From positions 40,216-104,215 of the forward strand of contig NZ_KN050694.1 of the NCBI RefSeq assembly GCF_000745485.1: DNA of 64,000 nt. The letters run 5' to 3'. Below are positions 38,712-47,796 of this stretch, piece by piece (positions within the stretch are counted from its first letter, which is position 1; every line of letters begins with the position of its first letter). The translations under genes and the position numbers were made by a program. The DNA is from Methanobacterium veterum (GTDB taxonomy: Archaea; Methanobacteriota; Methanobacteria; Methanobacteriales; Methanobacteriaceae). The notes beneath the pieces were generated by a model. It made no database searches. It saw only the letters and a program-made list of their open reading frames with translations, and had not been told where the DNA came from.

Positions 38712-39571
38712 ATCAATTTCTCCTTGGATTCTAAATAGATTAAAGGTAGTAAAAGAATTAAAAACGCGAAATAGAATATGTTGAATATATTTTCTGAAAA
38801 TGAAAACTGCAGTTGTGGATAAATGCTTATCCTGCCGTGGCCCTGTAAAAGTCCAATTATACATACTGCAGCTGAAATAATGATGAGTGCAATAAAATAA
38901 TAATCGATTTTTCTAAATTTAAAGGATAAATAATTAGTTCGCTCAGTAATTCCATACCCTCTACCTTTCATTGATTTTGCAGCTAGCATTGATTCTTCTA
39001 ATGACCATGAAACAACAACTGCAAGCATTTGGGCTGTATCTTTAATTTTATTTATCTTTGTTTCATTTTTTTTACCTGAACTTTCATGATTAAGCCTGAA
39101 AACTTTATTTACTTCACTTAGCCTATAGTTTAACAATGGAATAAATCTCAAAGCCATTATAATTATTATAGAAATATTTGGAAACCTTTTTGAAAGAATA
39201 TAAAGCATTTCCTGGTAAGAAACTGTGTTGTTATATGACGCAAATAGCAGTAATATGATTAAAAGGGATAAGCTCATTAAAATACCATATACCAAAGCTT
39301 CCAGCGTAATAAAGTAATTTCCTATGATGTATATTTTTATGGCCCCAATGTGAGATACCAATGGGTTTAAAATGATAATTAAGAACGCCATGGGGATATA
39401 AAACTTAATTATATTCTTAAATTCGCTGTTAATACCTTGAAATGTGGTTAAAAGAACAATACAAATTAAAAAAGATGTCAGATAATAGGGATCATTGAAA
39501 AAGAATGCAAATAATATCAAAATCAGGTAGTAAACCATATAAGTTGCTGGATGGATCACTGTAAATTTCAT
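38702..39571 (-). CDS. ECF transporter transmembrane subunit EcfT (CbiQ family)
   Basis: About 289 aa with five to six membrane helices and the coupling motif AAKSMKGRGYG (about residue 200), the EcfT/CbiQ signature that contacts the ATPases. The start ATG overlaps the cbiZ stop (ATGA), with GGTGA four bases before it; an ATG 27 bp upstream is less likely. With the double ATPase and the S-component it should form an importer. Linkage to cbiZ points to corrinoids rather than free cobalt, for which CbiMNQO is next door. Confidence 0.85.
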   Translation of the reverse strand: MKFTVIHPATYMVYYLILILFAFFFNDPYYLTSFLICIVLLTTFQGINSEFKNIIKFYIPMAFLIIILNPLVSHIGAIKIYIIGNYFITLEALVYGILMSLSLLIILLLFASYNNTVSYQEMLYILSKRFPNISIIIIMALRFIPLLNYRLSEVNKVFRLNHESSGKKNETKINKIKDTAQMLAVVVSWSLEESMLAAKSMKGRGYGITERTNYLSFKFRKIDYYFIALIIISAAVCIIGLLQGHGRISIYPQLQFSFSENIFNIFYFAFLILLLPLIYLESKEKLIWH

Positions 39572-40725
39572 GGATTCACCATTTTGCAAATGTACCATGA
39601 ACTAAGCCTCATCCACTTTTCAATGATGGAATCATTTTCCTCAAGCAATTTTTCAGTTATTGAAAATTCTTCATTTAGGATAGTGGGAATTGTTTTCATA
39701 ATTGAAACTGCCGCTTTTTTGCCAGCAGTTTCAGGAATTAAACCCCATTCAATTTCATCAACGATATGCAGAATAGACGAAACCATAGCCACAATCAATG
39801 GGTTTTTAGAAAAATTATGGAGATTCTCTATAAATTCTTTCTTTTGTTTTGTTCCTGGAATTGATTCTGCAGTTTGCCAGTATTTTTCTTCATCGATCCC
39901 AAAACGGTTCAGCCTGACGAGCATGTCACGCTGTGAATCCGGTGTTAAATTAGTCTGGTTTGCAAGTGCTTTTGTAGTAGCTTCAATTACACATTTTCCA
40001 ATTAGTTCTCCTAATTTGGAATGTTTGCCTGCATTTGTGAGAACGTTTTTACTTTCCATGTTGGAAATTACAGAAATTCCATCTGTTCCTGAACCAGTGG
40101 CTATACCTGTTGAATATTTGCTTGGTGCCATAAGCTGTTGAAGCGCCACTGTTTTTGCTTCTACAGCTACTATCATAGCTTTTAACAGTGTACTTTCATT
40201 TAATTTGGAATTTATTATTAAAATGGTGTTAATGGTCCCTAGTTTAAATTCAAATTTACCATTTTCTTCGTAGTAGGATGCAGGATCTCCGGCACGCCCC
40301 CCATTAACATTAATCCCACCAGTTACTACTGCTGTAACCTCGATGTTTCTGAAAATTTTAGTTGATATGGCTGCATGTTCCATATCAGCAGAAGTAATAA
40401 GCCCTGATGTTTTTTCAGGATTCAAACCAAGTTTTTCAGCGGTAATTATCATGTAATCTTGAACATTAAGTCCTTCAAGGCCATCTGGATTACCTTCACA
40501 TGGTTCTTTTAGTTGATGGTTAAATATTGCTTCAATATTTTCTTTGTAACCTCCATTTATCCATGAAGTGGTTATTGAATTTCTGTTTTGTGGTAATTTT
40601 ACAACAATAGAGTCTTTGCATCGGTAAATATTTTCTCCTGAACTTGTTTTAAAAACTAATTTAGGTTTATAACTTGAATCTATATTTTTCCCCTTTTGAT
40701 CATATATGTTCTGTGATAAAGTCAT
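39568..40725 (-). CDS. cbiZ: adenosylcobinamide amidohydrolase
   Basis: The 385-aa protein carries the CbiZ signature: TAVVTGGINVNGGRAGDPASYYE with the following LGTINTILIIN, and TGIATGSGTDGISVIS. CbiZ cleaves the aminopropanol linker of imported adenosylcobinamide or pseudo-cobalamin precursors to adenosylcobyric acid, letting archaea salvage corrinoids. The N-terminal half fits the known domain, and the C-terminal 150 residues are a helical extension found in several archaeal homologues. It sits inside the ECF gene set, overlapping ecfT by four bases, so uptake and remodelling are coupled. Confidence 0.9.
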   Translation of the reverse strand: MTLSQNIYDQKGKNIDSSYKPKLVFKTSSGENIYRCKDSIVVKLPQNRNSITTSWINGGYKENIEAIFNHQLKEPCEGNPDGLEGLNVQDYMIITAEKLGLNPEKTSGLITSADMEHAAISTKIFRNIEVTAVVTGGINVNGGRAGDPASYYEENGKFEFKLGTINTILIINSKLNESTLLKAMIVAVEAKTVALQQLMAPSKYSTGIATGSGTDGISVISNMESKNVLTNAGKHSKLGELIGKCVIEATTKALANQTNLTPDSQRDMLVRLNRFGIDEEKYWQTAESIPGTKQKKEFIENLHNFSKNPLIVAMVSSILHIVDEIEWGLIPETAGKKAAVSIMKTIPTILNEEFSITEKLLEENDSIIEKWMRLSSWYICKMVNP

Positions 40726-40868
40726 TAAAATCTCCTATGCAATTAATTATAATTCGGCGTTTAAGCGTGTAATACCAAGTATCGGGCGAATTTGGAATAA
40801 TGTTAGTTATATATGCAAGTTAAGCATTTACGTATCCAGTACTTTATTTTTGTAATATAGTTCGGTTT

Positions 40869-41507
40869 TTATGTGTTTGCACCTTTATTCAATGGTCCTG
40901 TTTGATTGGAAAGGAACTTATCTTTAGCCCGGTTAAATATCCTTTTAAACAGACCATATAGTAAAACTAACAAAATAACATTTGTAACTCCATGTGATAA
41001 GTCAAAGGGCACACTAGCAGCGAAAATACCTAAAAAAGCATTTAAATCTATGGTGCTAAGGAATGGCAACATTGAAAGATCGGTTATCCATCCATAAAAG
41101 AATCCCCATATAAAACCAAATCCTGCTCTTATGTATACATTTTCAAGTTTGGAACTGAATATTCCTGCAGTTAATCCCATAATGCCCCAACCAATCATCT
41201 GGAAAACTGTCCAGTATCCAATACCTAAAAATAGATCAGTTACAACAGCTGTCAGAACACCTGTTATAAAACCGATTTCCTTTCCAAAAACTAATCCTGC
41301 CATTATAATTATGAAAGAAGAAGCTTGAATGCTGAGTAATGCCGCTGTGGGAAGTCTTCCTAAAGAAGCAATAGCTACCAAAATTGCAATTAGTACTATT
41401 GACTCGACACTGGGTTTTGATTTTTCGAAATATCTAAAGATACAGAGTATGACTCCAATTATTAGTATTACAAATATTATTAAACTGGTTAAAGTTAAAG
41501 AATCCAT
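40869..41507 (-). CDS. ECF transporter substrate-binding S-component (predicted corrinoid-specific)
   Basis: About 212 aa with six membrane helices and the S-component pattern RLPTAALLSIQASSFIIIMAGLVFGKEIGF, followed by YWTVFQMIGWGIMGLTAGI. Context (cbiZ, ecfT and double ATPase on one strand) suggests a cobinamide/cobamide-binding S-component such as those named CblT/CbrT. GGAGTGA precedes the ATG at 41507; an upstream in-frame ATG at 41564 would add 19 residues with no family support. It diverges from cbiM across 305 bp. Confidence 0.8.
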   Translation of the reverse strand: MDSLTLTSLIIFVILIIGVILCIFRYFEKSKPSVESIVLIAILVAIASLGRLPTAALLSIQASSFIIIMAGLVFGKEIGFITGVLTAVVTDLFLGIGYWTVFQMIGWGIMGLTAGIFSSKLENVYIRAGFGFIWGFFYGWITDLSMLPFLSTIDLNAFLGIFAASVPFDLSHGVTNVILLVLLYGLFKRIFNRAKDKFLSNQTGPLNKGANT

Positions 41508-41579
41508 ATTTTTCACTCCTATTTTAATAAATGCACTGTTCAAATATGTTTGAATAAAATTCAACTATATCTGATATTT

Positions 41580-41748
41580 AATACTTTCTATTTTTTCAAT
41601 TATACTTGAAAAAAAATAAAGCAAGATTTATATGTCCTTAGTTTCACACATTAACTGTGGAATATGAAAAAAAAGGAGATGGGGATAATAATAATACTTT
41701 CTATTTTTTCAATTATACTTGAAAAAAAATAAAGTAAACTTTATATAT
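41580..41748 (+). promoter_or_regulatory. duplicated 42-bp promoter element upstream of cbiM
   Basis: An identical 42-bp sequence occurs at 41580-41621 and 41693-41734. Its core is an inverted repeat TTTTTTCAA-N6-TTGAAAAAA (41591 and 41704). Each copy is followed within about 10 bp by a TATA box (TTTATATG at 41627, TTTATATAT at 41740), so both operator and promoter were duplicated. The second drives cbiM; the first may be a second start site or may serve the divergent gene. Confidence 0.75.
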
Positions 41749-41812
41749 CTTAAATTCATCAAATTAAATTGACGAAAGGTGTATATGTACTAAAAATGGA
41801 GGAGAAATTAAT

Positions 41813-42511
41813 ATGCATATAATGGAAGGATATTTACCATGGTACTGGTGCGTTTTCTGGTATGCGGTTGCGTTACCAGTCGTTGCCTATGGTATAATCC
41901 AGATAAAGAAAGTAACGGACGAACATCCGGAATCAAAACCACTTTTGGCAGTTTCAGGGGCATTTATGTTCATTTTGTCATCTTTAAAAATGCCATCTGT
42001 AACTGGAAGCTGCTCTCACCCTTGTGGTAATGGTTTAGGTGCAGTTTTATTCGGACCTGCTGCAGTAAGCGTTTTAGGAGCAATTGTGCTTCTTTTCCAA
42101 GCATTACTCTTGGCTCATGGAGGTTTAACAACTTTAGGTGCTAATATTGTTTCAATGGGTATTGTGGGTCCATTAGCAGCGTGGTTAGTATGGAAAGGAA
42201 CTAACAAATTAGGTTTGTCTGCTTCAATAGGAATATTTCTAGCTGCACTTGCAGGGGATTGGTTAACTTATGTAGCAACTGCAGTACAGCTTGCAATGGC
42301 ATTCCCAATACCAACTGTTGGATCTGCATTTGTTAAGTTTATAGCAATATATGCTTACACCCAGGTGCCTCTGGCAATAGCAGAAGGTCTTTTAACTGTT
42401 GTAATATTTGATTACATTATGAAACTTAGACCTGATATATTAAGAAAGTTAGGTGTCATAAAAGCAGAAGACACTGAAAAAGCTTCAGAAAAAGTACCAG
42501 AGGTGGCTTAA
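41813..42511 (+). CDS. cbiM: cobalt/nickel ECF transporter substrate-capture subunit CbiM
   Basis: The 232-aa protein begins MHIMEGYLP. In CbiM/NikM the N-terminal Met-His, together with an internal histidine in [12 protein letters not shown], coordinates the metal ion. Six to seven helices, [19 protein letters not shown] and a conserved length make the family certain. It captures Co2+ (or Ni2+) outside the membrane. GGAGGAGA precedes the start. It is first of cbiMNQ, under the duplicated promoter element. Confidence 0.95.
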   Translation: MHIMEGYLPWYWCVFWYAVALPVVAYGIIQIKKVTDEHPESKPLLAVSGAFMFILSSLKMPSVTGSCSHPCGNGLGAVLFGPAAVSVLGAIVLLFQALLLAHGGLTTLGANIVSMGIVGPLAAWLVWKGTNKLGLSASIGIFLAALAGDWLTYVATAVQLAMAFPIPTVGSAFVKFIAIYAYTQVPLAIAEGLLTVVIFDYIMKLRPDILRKLGVIKAEDTEKASEKVPEVA

Positions 42512-42850
42512 ATGGTTGATAAAAAGCCTATAATTCTGTTAATTTTAGTAGCTGCAATTGTTATATTTCCACTTGCAATTTATAACGGCCTTGGAGAAGA
42601 TCAGGGCTATTTCGGTGGATCCGATGATCAGGGCAGTGAAGCAATAGAAGAAACAGGTTATGAGCCATGGGTCCAACCACTGTGGGAGCCACCAAGTGGT
42701 GAAATAGAGAGCTTATTATTTGCAACGCAGGCAGCTATTGGAGCTATTATAATAGGTTATGTTTTAGGATACTACAGTGGCCAGGCTAAAGCAAGAAAAA
42801 GAGATGAAATAGAAGAACAGGTTATAAAAACTACTAAAATAAGTAAATAA
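42512..42850 (+). CDS. cbiN: cobalt transport accessory subunit CbiN
   Basis: The 112-aa protein has two membrane helices flanking an extracytoplasmic loop (FGGSDDQGSEAIEETGYEPW), the CbiN layout. CbiN helps load metal into CbiM. Its ATG follows the cbiM stop directly with no gap, and its ribosome binding site GAGGTGG lies inside the end of cbiM. The presence of CbiN rather than NikL/NikN favours cobalt as substrate. Confidence 0.93.
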   Translation: MVDKKPIILLILVAAIVIFPLAIYNGLGEDQGYFGGSDDQGSEAIEETGYEPWVQPLWEPPSGEIESLLFATQAAIGAIIIGYVLGYYSGQAKARKRDEIEEQVIKTTKISK

Positions 42851-42872
42851 AGAAATTCTGACTGGTGATACA

Positions 42873-43661
42873 ATGTTTGAAAACACTCTGGATAGCTATG
42901 CTCATTCCAATGGTCTAAAAAACACAAATACATACTTCAAGGTGCTGTTTGCAATATTGACCATGCTGGTAAGCTTGGTATCCACATCACCAGTTATACC
43001 TTTTATTGTATTTTTGCTGTTAACGTATCTAATTATTTTCAAAGCTAAAATTCCATATAAGTTTTATTTGAAGTTCCTTTTGGTACCATTCATCTTCGCA
43101 TTTATAACATTTGTTTTCATGGCGGTGTTCTTTGGCGTTGGTTTTCATGTACTGGAACTTGGAATATTCAACTGGGCAGTAACTGCAGATGGTTTCAACT
43201 TAGGGTTCCTTGTTTTTGCAAGGATGCTTGGTGGTTTTTCATGTCTGGCATTTTTGGCCCTTACTACGCCAATGACAGAACTATTTTCTGTATTAGAGCG
43301 TTTAAAAATCCCAAAAATTGTTCTTGAATTGGCTATGTTGATGTACCGTTATATATTCGTGTTCTTGGATGAAGGCATTAATATGTATCACTCTCAGGAA
43401 ACACGTCTTGGATATTCGACAATTAAAAAATCATTCAAATCCATGGGTATGCTGGGTAGTAACCTCTTCATAAAAACATGGGTAAAAGGAGAACAGGTGT
43501 ATCTTGCAATGGAATCGAGGTGCTATACTGGTTCAATGAAAACAATGGGAGAATATGGAAGTATCCGAAGTATTGGAACTCGTAATTTAGCATTACTTGT
43601 GGTGTTTGAGGTAGCACTCTTCCTCGGCACATGTTTAACAGGGAATTTTAACATATTTTAA
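42873..43661 (+). CDS. cbiQ: cobalt ECF transporter permease CbiQ
   Basis: The 262-aa protein has five helices and the coupling sequence LAMESRCYTG (about residue 210) equivalent to the EcfT signature. It links CbiM to the ATPase CbiO. It follows cbiN by 22 bp with GGTGAT five bases before the ATG. The 117 bp after it hold a separate promoter for cbiO, so cbiO may be expressed independently. Confidence 0.93.
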   Translation: MFENTLDSYAHSNGLKNTNTYFKVLFAILTMLVSLVSTSPVIPFIVFLLLTYLIIFKAKIPYKFYLKFLLVPFIFAFITFVFMAVFFGVGFHVLELGIFNWAVTADGFNLGFLVFARMLGGFSCLAFLALTTPMTELFSVLERLKIPKIVLELAMLMYRYIFVFLDEGINMYHSQETRLGYSTIKKSFKSMGMLGSNLFIKTWVKGEQVYLAMESRCYTGSMKTMGEYGSIRSIGTRNLALLVVFEVALFLGTCLTGNFNIF

Positions 43662-43703
43662 TTTTTTTAAAGTAGTTAGCTGATGATATTTCATCGAAGG
43701 TAG

Positions 43704-43743
43704 GTATTACTGAACATATAAACAAAGTGTAAAATTGTATTAC
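43704..43743 (+). promoter_or_regulatory. cbiO promoter with paired GTATTAC half-sites
   Basis: GTATTAC at 43704-43710 and 43737-43743 enclose ATATAAACAAA (TATA box) with 26 bp between them. The same arrangement occurs twice before the NicO-type gene. One half-site covers the BRE side and the other the expected start point, as expected for a repressor site. Confidence 0.7.
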
Positions 43744-43778
43744 AACATAAATTCGTTTAAGGAGTTTAAGGAGATAAC

Positions 43779-44618
43779 ATGAATATTATTGAAACAAAAA
43801 ATGTTACTTATCAGTATCCAGACGGAACTAACGCTTTAGAAAACATTAATTTCAGTGCTCCAACTGGCAAAATTATTGCACTTCTTGGTCCAAATGGAGC
43901 AGGAAAATCAACATTATTTTTACACTTCAATGGAATACTGCAGCCTACATCTGGAAGTGTAATGGTAGATAATGCCTGTTTAAACTATAAAAAAGAAGAT
44001 CTTATGAATTTGAGGCAGAAAGTTGGGATAGTATTTCAAAATCCTGATGATCAGCTGTTTGCCCCAACAGTGGTGGAAGATGTAGCTTTTGGCCCTGTGA
44101 ATTTAGGTTTATCAAAAGAAGAAGTAAAAAAACGAGTTGATGAATCTTTAAGAAGGGTAGAAATGATTGAATTTAAACATAAAGCGCCACATCATTTAAG
44201 CGGTGGCCAGAAGAAAAGGGTGGCTATTGCAGGCATCCTGGCAATGCACCCCAAGATCATGGTTCTAGATGAACCAACGAGTGGTCTTGATCCGAGGGGT
44301 GCCTCGAAAATTATGAAACTACTTTATGAGCTTAACCGGGAAGGAATTACTATTATTATATCCACCCATGATGTTGATCTGGTGCCCCTATATGCACATA
44401 GTGTTTATATAATCAGTAAGGGGAATATAATCAAAAAAGGAAGCCCTCAGGAAGTTTTTGAAGATGCTGAAACCATAAGAAAGGCTAATTTACGTCTTCC
44501 AAGAATAGCACACCTTGTGGAAATACTTCAAAAGGAAGATAAGGTGCCGTTTGATAAGCCGTATCCTCTTACGATAGGTGAAGCCAGGAAAAGGATATAT
44601 AATCAAATTAAAGATTGA
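43779..44618 (+). CDS. cbiO: cobalt ECF transporter ATPase CbiO
   Basis: The 279-aa ABC ATPase has LLGPNGAGKST, VFQNPDDQLFAPTV (ECF-type Q loop), LSGGQKKRVAIAG and MVLDEPTSGLDP. It powers CbiMNQ. Two GGAG motifs precede the ATG. It lies 117 bp after cbiQ behind its own predicted promoter, whose GTATTAC half-sites are shared with the downstream metal transporter. Confidence 0.95.
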   Translation: MNIIETKNVTYQYPDGTNALENINFSAPTGKIIALLGPNGAGKSTLFLHFNGILQPTSGSVMVDNACLNYKKEDLMNLRQKVGIVFQNPDDQLFAPTVVEDVAFGPVNLGLSKEEVKKRVDESLRRVEMIEFKHKAPHHLSGGQKKRVAIAGILAMHPKIMVLDEPTSGLDPRGASKIMKLLYELNREGITIIISTHDVDLVPLYAHSVYIISKGNIIKKGSPQEVFEDAETIRKANLRLPRIAHLVEILQKEDKVPFDKPYPLTIGEARKRIYNQIKD

Positions 44619-44680
44619 AAATACTTAATTCTTACTGAAATACCACTTAACTCCTTATTTTTTGATTTTTTTGAGTTATT

Positions 44681-44698
44681 AGCACTTCAGTGCTTTTA
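44681..44698 (+). terminator. hairpin plus short T-run after cbiO
   Basis: AGCAC-TTCA-GTGCT at 44681-44694 is followed by TTTT; a longer T-rich stretch lies just before it at 44657-44672. It is a plausible end of the cbiO transcript. Confidence 0.5.
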
Positions 44699-44699
44699 G

Positions 44700-44824
44700 G
44701 TATTACTCATCTTATAAATAAATTGGAAAATTGTATTACATATTTGTTAGCGGTTAAATGGAGGGGATATTCCATTGATCATGTGTATTACTTGTTATAT
44801 AAATAAAATTAAAAATTGTATTAC
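44700..44824 (+). promoter_or_regulatory. tandem promoters of the NicO-type gene, each with paired GTATTAC half-sites
   Basis: Copy A: GTATTAC at 44700-44706 and 44733-44739 around TTATAAATAAA. Copy B: GTATTAC at 44785-44791 and 44818-44824 around ATATAAATAAA. In both, as at cbiO, 26 bp separate the half-sites and AAAATT precedes the second one. Copy B is closest to the start codon at 44853. Confidence 0.75.
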
Positions 44825-44852
44825 TTAAAGTCAAATTATAGAGGTGGTTTAA

Positions 44853-45527
44853 ATGAATTTAATATCAGGAATAACAGCGGTCACGTCAGAAATGAGTTTA
44901 ATGTTTATAATTTCTGCATTTATACTTGGTGCGCTGCATGCACTGGAACCAGGCCATGGAAAATCAGTCATGGCTGCATTTGTTATAGGTACTGATGCCG
45001 AATTAAAGGATGCTTCATTACTAGGGCTTACTGTAGTTTTTTCCCATGTAATTGTTGTAGTTTTGCTTGGAATAGTTTCAATATTTTTAATAGGGGCTTT
45101 AGACGTTAATAGAACCCATGAAGTCATGAGTTTAATAGGTGGAATTATACTGGTGGGAGTTGGTTTATGGATGGTGAGAAAATATTATCACCCACATCAC
45201 CACCATGAACACAGTATCGATACTAAGAAAGGAGTTGTTGCTATTGGATTATCTACTGGTTTAATACCCTGTCCTGCAGCCCTGGCAGTACTGCTTTTCA
45301 GTATTGCAAATAACCAGTTATACAACGGCCTTGTATATGTTTTGATATTCAGTGCAGGGCTTGCAATATCCATAACTATTCTTTCAGCGCTTTTTGTTAA
45401 AGGGAGAGGATTTATCCAAAGTTACATGGGTAGCAGTGCCATAAACAAGATTCCACTGTTAAGTGGAACTATTATCATTGTAATAGGATTATTTACACTA
45501 TTACAGCCTGTATTTGAATCTATTTAA
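44853..45527 (+). CDS. NicO/RcnA-family nickel/cobalt transporter
   Basis: The 224-aa protein has six helices. The family motif HALEPGHGKSVMAA (about residues 30-43) is followed by a histidine-rich cytosolic loop YYHPHHHHEHS (about 111-121) and GLIPCPAAL. RcnA-type members export Ni/Co and NicO-type members import them; sequence alone does not decide direction. The shared promoter module with cbiO and placement after the cobalt importer suggest a joint response to metal supply. GAGGTGG five bases before the ATG. Confidence 0.85.
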   Translation: MNLISGITAVTSEMSLMFIISAFILGALHALEPGHGKSVMAAFVIGTDAELKDASLLGLTVVFSHVIVVVLLGIVSIFLIGALDVNRTHEVMSLIGGIILVGVGLWMVRKYYHPHHHHEHSIDTKKGVVAIGLSTGLIPCPAALAVLLFSIANNQLYNGLVYVLIFSAGLAISITILSALFVKGRGFIQSYMGSSAINKIPLLSGTIIIVIGLFTLLQPVFESI

Positions 45528-46051
45528 TTTATGTAAAGGGTATTTGATTGCTTCAATCTGGCCATTTTCCTTTAATTTTTCAGTTAAGTATTATAACTTT
45601 TCTTAATTTAGCCCCAAAAGTAATAATATAAAATAAATAGAAAGTATTATATACAAAAAGCACTAATTCTTCTTTGTAGTGGCAAAGCTGGCAAAAACTT
45701 TCGAAAATCATAGATTTTCTTTGTTTTTGCGGCTGCAAAAATTCTATGAATTTTTGCAAGAGTCAAAAAATATTATTAATAGTTAAAAATACCTATTTTA
45801 ATTATTAATTACGACCTTGCCATTTATTTCCCCCTAGAAATATCGGTTAGGATATATAAAAAAATTATAACCATTAGAGACCTATACAATTCAAGAATTA
45901 TGGGGCATTTAATTATATTAAACAAAAGTTAAATGCCCTATAAATTGAATTATTGGTTCACAGTATTTCTATAAGATTTAAATAGCGAATAAAAAAATTT
46001 AGTTAATATCAGTTAACTCTTATCCCATGTTAAAAAATGGTTTTTAAACGG
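45528..46051. other. convergent intergenic region with a double hairpin
   Basis: The region lies between convergent genes and has no ORF. At 45691-45730 a nested hairpin is formed by GCAAAAAC / GTTTTTGC outside and GAAAATC-ATA-GATTTTC inside. At 45735-45757 a perfect 10-bp stem GCAAAAATTC / GAATTTTTGC has loop TAT. The remainder is AT-rich. Confidence 0.55.
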
Positions 46052-47557
46052 TTATATCAATTTGATGGTGCCGGGTATCTTTTTTGAAATTTTATCTGCA
46101 ATTTGTGGAACCGTTGAAGTTATAATGCTGTTTTTTGAATTTTCCGCAGCATATTTATCATTAGATCCAGCGCCAGTAACGTTTGTATTTAGTTCTTCAC
46201 TTAGGTTTTGAACTGTAACTTTTTCTACCCATGGATCCATGTCGCTGATAATAATATCATCCACTAATCCATCTAATTCTTTAGCTATAACCCATGAGAC
46301 AAATCTGCCACCTAATAAAGACACATTATCTCCTTTTAAATCATTTACTATACTTTTTGCAGTTTTATCTATATTTATATATTTATAAAGGTTTGAATTG
46401 GCTAAAGTAACCCAATGAGCATCGCCAACCTCAAAAGATCCAATTTTATGGGGATATATGTTGTGGGGCCCAGCTATCTTTACAGCCCTTGTCAGAGCTT
46501 TTAATTCTTCTCTTTGTACTGGAATGCTGGCCGATTCACATTTAACTTCTTCTTTTATCATTTTTATAACTCTGGGGAGCCCAAAAATACCTCTTCTAGC
46601 AGTCCCTGGGGAGTATCCACACATATATCCGTGGTGATTATTAGGGAAGCCTGTTATAATTGCATTAAGACCTGCTCTTAGACCTGCCCTGCATTCATCT
46701 TCATATGCGCCATTGGTTGCAACTACTTTGCCTGGAACTAAAATTCGGGCCATAGCAACTGCTTTAGCAAATGCATCAAGTCTATTTTTGGAATTGTTAA
46801 AAGGGCCTCCTTCTAAAACAAAAACATCAGCACCTATATTCAAGGCTTTCTCAAAACCAGTAATCAGGTCATCATATCCGTCACCAATGAACATGATGGT
46901 TTCTAGTCCTTTTCCATGTTTTTTAGCCAAGCCGGCAACTTCCTCTGCTTCTTCTATGGGAGCTGCATGGCCTTCTCCACCCTGTTCACTGGTTAAATTA
47001 ACAGCTACCGAAGAAGAAAGCTTAATCCATTCCTCTTTATTTATTTCTTCTCTTTTTTCCTTATCAAAAAGTCTTGAATGAATTCTTCCCCTTGGACACT
47101 CTTCAAAATAGGGCCCTTGATAATAACACTGCCCTGAACACTTAACTATTTCTTTAGGAAATCTCATAGGACCATAGCGGCCAAAATGATCAAGATCTAA
47201 AGGGACATCAGTTATCGCGCTGACTTCTTTGATAATGTCAATTCCTTTCATTCCATGGGCTTCTGCAATATCTGCGAAGGCGTAAGCACATATATGTATG
47301 GGGGCCCCGATCATATTTGCTAGAATACAATTGCCAAGAAGGTCTCGTTTTTCCAGATCGGATGCACAGGTTCCTACAACGATTTCTGTCAGGTCGCAAC
47401 CCAGGGGAAACTTTTTAAAATTCATACCTAATTTCATAGCTTCTTTTGTATTCAGTTCTGATACTGCATTTACTACATCAACAACGTTTTTTTGTGATTT
47501 ACAAAGTTCTAATGCTGAATCCATATCATTAACGGCTTCTTTTATTATTTCATGCAT
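46052..47557 (-). CDS. hcgG: HcgG, FeGP-cofactor biosynthesis protein (FlpA-like)
   Basis: The 501-aa protein is recognised as the Hmd-co-occurring protein HcgG by its cysteine segment KCSGQCYYQGPYFEECPRGR, the GGEGHAAPIEEAEEVA region and its position downstream of the flp genes opposite hmd. HcgG is one of seven conserved Hcg proteins of FeGP-cofactor synthesis; its biochemical step is less well defined than those of HcgB-F. The C-terminal 150 residues look Rossmann-like (GDNVSLLGGRFVSWVIAKEL). A 239-bp gap separates it from the MvhD-like gene, so it could also have its own promoter. Confidence 0.8.
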   Translation of the reverse strand: MHEIIKEAVNDMDSALELCKSQKNVVDVVNAVSELNTKEAMKLGMNFKKFPLGCDLTEIVVGTCASDLEKRDLLGNCILANMIGAPIHICAYAFADIAEAHGMKGIDIIKEVSAITDVPLDLDHFGRYGPMRFPKEIVKCSGQCYYQGPYFEECPRGRIHSRLFDKEKREEINKEEWIKLSSSVAVNLTSEQGGEGHAAPIEEAEEVAGLAKKHGKGLETIMFIGDGYDDLITGFEKALNIGADVFVLEGGPFNNSKNRLDAFAKAVAMARILVPGKVVATNGAYEDECRAGLRAGLNAIITGFPNNHHGYMCGYSPGTARRGIFGLPRVIKMIKEEVKCESASIPVQREELKALTRAVKIAGPHNIYPHKIGSFEVGDAHWVTLANSNLYKYINIDKTAKSIVNDLKGDNVSLLGGRFVSWVIAKELDGLVDDIIISDMDPWVEKVTVQNLSEELNTNVTGAGSNDKYAAENSKNSIITSTVPQIADKISKKIPGTIKLI

Positions 47558-47796
47558 TTATGTCACCTTTCAGACTTTTGGAACGCTAAAAAAGTATATA
47601 AAAAATACTGTTTTGTTTTATTTGTATTAATTACTGGTTCTAAAGTTCTATTAATTTAGATAAGTGTATTTTATATTTAAATATTAGTATTTAAGCCGGA
47701 TTTTGTATTACTTTTTTCTTAAATTGCTCTGTATAATTCATACCTTCATTTTAGAAGTGTTCCTCTTCAAAATAAAAGAAAAAAATATAAAAAAAG

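Noticed and set aside
38712..38864. N-terminal extension of the double ATPase to the ATG at 38864
   Set aside because: The extra 51 residues lie inside the ecfT gene and have no ABC homology; a GGAG-preceded ATG gives the normal family start.
39551..40141. 196-codon rightward frame opposite cbiZ
   Set aside because: A shadow of a real gene on the other strand; composition and lack of a ribosome binding site do not support it.
41508..41812. Cobalamin riboswitch upstream of cbiM
   Set aside because: I see no B12-box-like conserved sequence, and such riboswitches are not expected in these archaea; the duplicated palindromic element explains the region better.
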